NCBI RefSeq assembly: GCF_038396675.1
Contig: NC_088921.1
Coordinates: forward strand, 12,572,501 to 12,636,500
Reading direction: 5' to 3'
Source: Hydra vulgaris
Taxonomy: Eukaryota > Cnidaria > Hydrozoa > Anthoathecata > Hydridae
DNA: 64,000 bases
The notes beneath the pieces were generated by a model. That model worked only from the letters and a program-made list of their open reading frames with translations. It was not told the DNA's origin and did not search any database. The translations under genes and the position numbers were made by a program. Below, piece by piece: positions 59,551 to 64,000 of the stretch. Position 1 is the stretch's first letter. Every line of letters starts with the position of its first letter.

Positions 59551-60039
59551 CAATTCTTATAATACTGCATTGAGTATTGTTTCTCATTTTCTTTTTTTTG
59601 TAAACAAACAAATTTTTTTTTAACATAAGCATATGAAATTTCCTTAAAGGTGTGATTTTCATTCATGCACATTTTTAAGAGTTCCATTATTTGTAAAATT
59701 GTTCTTAATGACATGCGTAATTTTGAATACGGCCCAGTATATTTAGCAATATAGAAACTCTACTGTTTAATTAAACATATTTTGACTTCAGTAAAATAAT
59801 TTTACCAAAAATATTTTCTATAAAATCAACTTACAATTTTCTCCTTTTGCAGGTTCTTCAGGCAAGTATAATTTTTCACTCTTGTAACGAAGTTAGCGAG
59901 TGCTATTTGTTGTGCCCTGAAGATCATTTATGGGCAAATTTCACTTGTACGGAGCAATCGCTCCTGCTTCGTCACAAGACCTGAGATTCCTTTAATAAAT
60001 TATATAATGAAGTTAAACATAGGAGAAATTAAAGTAAAA
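59551..60039. other. Spacer, possible later exon of the DED gene
   Basis: An acceptor-like CTCCTTTTGCAG precedes GTTCTTCAG and a GC-type donor-like GCAAGT at 59862. Short GTACGGAGCAATCGCTCC-type palindrome at about 59949-59966. No domain recognised. Confidence 0.3.
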
Positions 60040-60330
60040 AGTCCATCCATGGATTAGTCTAGGAAGTTATTATAATTTCAGCAAAAATTTGGAATATACT
60101 TTAGATATATTAATACGGAGTTAACCAAAGTAAATAGGGTAAATAAACTTTCACTTAATGTTGAGAAAACAAATTAAACTTTATTTCATAAAAAAACACA
60201 ATAACTAAACATTCCACATAAGCTGCCCGAACTCTTCTTAAAGGATAAAAACAAGTAGACATAAAAACTTTAGATATTGACTATAAGTTTAAATTTAAAT
60301 TTTAGATTTAAATTCTCTAAATAGATTAGA
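60040..60330 (+). pseudogene. LINE RT thumb fragment (CR1-like)
   Basis: Seen in plus-strand frames: NTELTKVN, VNKLSLNVEKTN, TLFHKKTQ and LNIPHKLPELFLKDKNK. The pattern matches the NELxxxxxWxxxNKLSLNVEKTNxxLFH segment after the FADD box of LINE reverse transcriptases, as in the fragments at 6663-6790 and 10640-10990. No catalytic box is preserved. Confidence 0.6.
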
Positions 60331-62144
60331 TAAAGAAGTTAAACATAAAGCAAATGTAATTAAAGATTTTTGATATTTTTCATCTCTAATAGTTTCCTTC
60401 ATGATATAAATATGATATATATGATAAAGTTAACAATTGAACATATTAAAATATTTCTAAGCAAATAGAAGCTATTAATTGCTTTTCAGATGGGTTTGCT
60501 GGCTATTAAAATCACAAAGATTTGTTCTAAGACAAAATTAAAAGGTTTTACAAGATCTCTATATTTACTTATTTGTAGCTCTTTATAATATGTATTCCAT
60601 GAGAGGGTTTTATTGGTATTTTCAGATGTTAATTGTGAATTTTAAATAATTTTTTTGTTTAGACATCACAAAGTAATTTTTTTTACATTCTAAAAAATTT
60701 AATTCAATTTTTTTTTTGTCATAAAACAAAAAATTTTTAAATTGTGTTTTTTGTCAATAATCTTGCTCTACAATTGCAACTACTTGCAAAAAATTCTAAC
60801 TAGAAGCAAGAAATCTAGTCTAAACTACTTTTAAAATATTCAACTTCATTAGTGATATGTAGAAGACAGTGAACATTGTAGACACAATGTGTCACAAAAA
60901 TGTTCATGAATGATTGACACAATTTATCCTTTTTTATTTTTTACCCATTTAATCTTTTTCATGGCATAAATGTTTTCCTGTTAATAAAATTGTTTTTCTA
61001 CTACGTGAAAATTGTCAATAATAAGCAGTAGAGTGGCTCTTAAAAACCCATGCAGGATTTTCTAAAAAGACCTATTTGGGTGGTATTTTACCATAATTGT
61101 CATAATACATAATTGTCATGCAAACTTTTTTACATAATCGCCATTCAAACTTTGTAAGTGGTTTTTATAATGTTAATTACTTGTTATATTTTACGCTTTC
61201 TTTAAATATTAAAAAATCATAAAACTGCTTATGTAAAATGGCTTACAGCGTACTTAAATGGCTTGCCAGTTTATGCTTTTTTAAATTTTCCATCAAAAAT
61301 TTTAACAAAAAAGATGTTATAGACGTGTACAATAAAAAATCATAAAATAAACTTAATAAAAAGTAATATTTTGCAACAAGTAATATTTTTTGATTGCTAA
61401 TAACTTTTTAAAAGTAAAAAATCATTTATTTGTGAAGCATCAATTTTAAATTATTGATATAATATATATACAATGAAAAAAAAAACGACACAAATAATAT
61501 AAATGTCAAGAAAAGAAAGAAATTAATTTATGTTAAATTATAATAAAAAAAGTAAATTTAATTATTTAATATTTAAAAAAAAAAAAAAAATTGTAACAAA
61601 ATAGACATTTCACAAGATATACATTTACAAAAATTGTTTTTTCTTAACTAGTAAAATAAACTTGTTTTTCAATAATTTATTTTATTGAGGTAGTTTTAAA
61701 AATGCATATATGGTAAAATCACCATTTATATAATTATTGACAATGTGATACAAGTTAATGGATAATTTTAATCACCTGACAGTTTTTTTCCTAAAACAAT
61801 ATATTGTGTTGAAAAGTATTTTTATAATGTTAACTGAACAATAAATAATCAGGAATTGTAAATACTTTACTGATAGTTTAAATGTTTACCAAGTTTTGAA
61901 ATAAAAATATGCTTAATAACTTGTAAAAGTATACTTGTAAAAGTATAAAAAATATTTTATTTTATTTATTGAAATGTTGATAACTAGCCTTGGCAATGAG
62001 AATGAAACCGCGAAAAACAGCCTCGGCAAAAATTAATCATTGCAGACATATAGACAATAGAGAAGAAATTTTCTTTGCCAGTGCTGAAGTATGAGTTTAC
62101 TCATAACACCGTAATGAGTATAACTCTATTTGCGGTGACTGCAC
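60331..62144. other. Long A+T-rich stretch, nothing recognised
   Basis: No coding block or repeat boundary identified; many poly-A/T runs. Confidence 0.5.
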
Positions 62145-63087
62145 CTTATCAAGATGTAATTGAGAACTTGAAAGTTGTAATTAAGAAACGTTAGATGTAA
62201 TTTAGTACATGAAAGTTGTAATTGAGAAACTTAAGATGTAATTTAGAACATGAAAGTTGTAAATAAGAAATCGCAAGATGTAATTGAGAAGATAAAAGTT
62301 GTAATTGAGAAATGTTTATAATATAGATTATCAGAAAGAAGTTATTTGTATTTTTAATTTTGTTGCTTTAGTTTACCTTGTATTATTAGGTTTGATCCTA
62401 ATTTGGCCAAAGTGGCCATATGGGTTTGTTTTCAATAAATAACAATATATTATCAATAAGTTTGCGCCAGAGTCACAAAATGATGATTGGGTCGTCATTT
62501 CGCTCAGCACATTCAATAACTCTTTCGATGAAGATAAAACATGTTTTCTTTCAACTTATTTGGTTGTATGTATTTCATGTCTACAAATTGGACAAGGTGG
62601 TTCTGGTTGTTCTAAGTGGATGTAAACAAATTTAGTTAATAAATGGACGGATGCAATTTAATAACAGACTTTCTGTTTATAGTGTATTGACAAATAACAC
62701 AATGACCTTTCAATTCCATTACTGTATTACTGTATTGCTGGTGCATACAAATACTAAATTAGATATTATTAACTTATTAAAATGCATGTACAAGAAGATT
62801 TTTTATAATGACCTTTAAGGTAACATTGTGAATTTGCAATTACAAATAATTTATTCTTATATCCATAATACGGTTTCTTAATTAGAACTTTTGTTTTTCC
62901 AATTACGTATTGTGATTTCTTATTTACATGTTGGGTTTCTTAATTAGATTTTAAAATTTCTTAATTACATTTTGTGTTTCTTAATTACATATTGTGACTT
63001 CTAAATTACATATTGTATTTCTCAATTGCATCTTACTTTTCTTAATTACAACTTTCAAGTTCTCAATTACATCTTGAAAAGGTATAG
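62145..63087. mobile_element. Foldback element with minisatellite arms
   Basis: Seen: the left arm (62145-62315) is built of tandem (A/T)GTAATT(G/T)AGAA-type units on one strand and the right arm (62868-63087) of the complement (TTCT(C/T)AATTACAT). Outer ends ACCTTATCAAGATGTAATTG and CAATTACATCTTGAAAAGGT are inverted. The 550-base centre (62316-62867) has one short plus frame (62420-62635) without a known motif. Confidence 0.7.
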
Positions 63088-63099
63088 TAATGTAGCTTA

Positions 63100-64000
63100 T
63101 TTGATGCAATATTATTATACATGCACATTGGGAGATGTGAGTGATGTCAATCAGTTTTCAGATGTTCATCTAGCAGCCACTGCAGAAAATTTTTTAATGC
63201 GGCCGAAAAGAGCTAGAACAACGGGTGGTCTTGCTTATAGACAAAATCAAAACAAAGCTCAACAGGTAGATCTTATAAGTAATATTTTGCCTGACAAAAC
63301 AACTTCTGAAACAAATCCATCTAGAAACTCAAACCAATGGAAAGATGAGCCGAATATTATAAAACAAATTCAATTTACTGCCAATCCTGGTTTAAAGATA
63401 AACATGGAGAGCAAGAAACCATTAGATTTCTTTAGACTTTTTGTTACAGAAGAGCTTATAAATACTATGGTAGTTAAAACTAATCGTTACGCAACGCAAG
63501 AAATAAATAAGCAGCGTCCCCTCAGATGAAGCCCACATTTTAAAGATTGGAAATCAATAAATTCAGAAGGTATGCGGCAGTTTCTTGGTGTTCTTCTTCA
63601 TATGGGGTGTGTCAAAATGCCATCTTTAGAACACTATTGGTCTAAGAACAGTCTCTATAGAGTTCCCTTATTGTCTGGAATAATGCCACGAAATAAATTC
63701 CAACTAATGTTATGGTTTTGGCATTTTATTAACAATGCAGGTTCAGGTAGTTGGCGCTTGTGTAAAACTATTGGACTTCTTGATCACTTAAATAATTCAA
63801 TGGATAACATCTACTGTCCTAATAAAAATATATCAATTGATGAGTCAATGATGCTTTGGACGTCTTGTATTCAGGCAGTATCTGAAAAATAAAAGACAGT
63901 ATGGTATCAAATTCTATGAGCTTTGCGAATCAGATGATATTGTACTAAAAGTAAAAATCTACTCTGGCGAGACAACTCTCGATAAACATTTGTTGGGTCA
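63100..64000 (+). pseudogene. piggyBac transposase, frameshifted, cut by window end
   Basis: Seen: an acidic start (GDVSDVNQFSDVHLA), then RPKRARTTGG, a DUF4371-free linker, and LDFFRLFVTEELINTMVVKT with NRYATQEINKQRPLR (63400-63520). After a frame break come MRQFLGVLLHMGCVKMPSLE, HYWSKNSLYRVPLLSGIMPR, NKFQLMLWFWHFINNAG and IYCPNKNISIDESMMLW, whose D in SIDESMM is the first catalytic acid of piggyBac (DDE_Tnp_1_7). A single-base shift near 63855 then moves the frame to FRQYLKNKRQYGIKFYELCE and KVKIYSGETTLDKHLLG at the edge. Remaining catalytic residues lie beyond the window. TTAA sites are common in this A+T-rich DNA, so the left end was not fixed. Confidence 0.8.

Overview
This window looks like accessory chromosomal DNA from a very A+T-rich invertebrate, most likely a cnidarian of the Hydra type. 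That is inferred from the base composition, the long (TA)n tracts, short GT-AG introns of about 250 bases, and a dense mixture of decayed transposons (CR1-like and L1-like LINEs, a Penelope-like element, hAT, PIF/Harbinger, Tc1/mariner, THAP-DDE, pogo-like, piggyBac). No species is proven by the sequence alone. I found no tRNA, rRNA or CRISPR array. Only one piece, a death-effector-domain exon at 56844-57090, looks like an ordinary host gene; almost everything else recognisable is mobile or derived from mobile DNA.

For brevity I use four working names for transposase-like protein families that I recognise by conserved motifs but cannot name formally. Family A: CFDT...NTG, a CxxH-like HHxxE block, HARW, VNDxAERG. 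Family B: FDGTTQGGVH and a CHLHPLxxxxSSCRSALK block. Family C: FDLE, SDxCxxQNKN, GHxxxxxDxxHSxIE. Family D: VDFAEN, SDGxxSQFKN, HGKGxxDGIG.

Layout. 1-1330: Family D relic (-). 2180-2680: LINE RT tail (-). 3440-4080: DDE_Tnp_4-type N-terminal relic (+). 5000-5980: Penelope-like remnant whose inverted arms each hold the same hammerhead ribozyme, between (TA)n tracts. 6030-12400: four LINE remnants, two meeting tail to tail near 7240. 13990-15540: hAT relic (-). 15780-16840: LINE relic. 16860-17960: Family A-like relic. 19131-19299: MITE. 20449-22690: Family A gene relic (-). 23043-24990 (Family B, -) and 25020-27240 (SWIM / YqaJ nuclease / PHD gene, +) stand head to head about 30 bases apart and are the best candidate for a two-gene mobile system. 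28980-30600: THAP-DDE transposase relic (-). 30682-34081: MITE, foldback element, satellites.

34609-43276 is a stack: a 31-bp minisatellite, then a Family D gene split by two separate transposons, a 3.0-kb PIF/Harbinger (TTA target duplication) and a 4.07-kb TA-flanked element with CACGTG-rich ends. Removing both with one target copy each restores an uninterrupted reading frame across the junctions. 44100-47524 repeats the theme: a Family C gene split by a Tc1/mariner element at a TA.

47525-56840 holds short repeats, LINE and pogo-like fragments, a 2.27-kb foldback with 560-bp arms that swallowed a LINE tail, and two MITEs. 56844-57090 is the death-effector-domain exon. 57747-59540 is a Family A element with about 440-bp terminal inverted repeats and a 10-bp target duplication. 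62145-63087 is a foldback whose arms are minisatellites, and 63100-64000 is a frameshifted piggyBac transposase running off the window.
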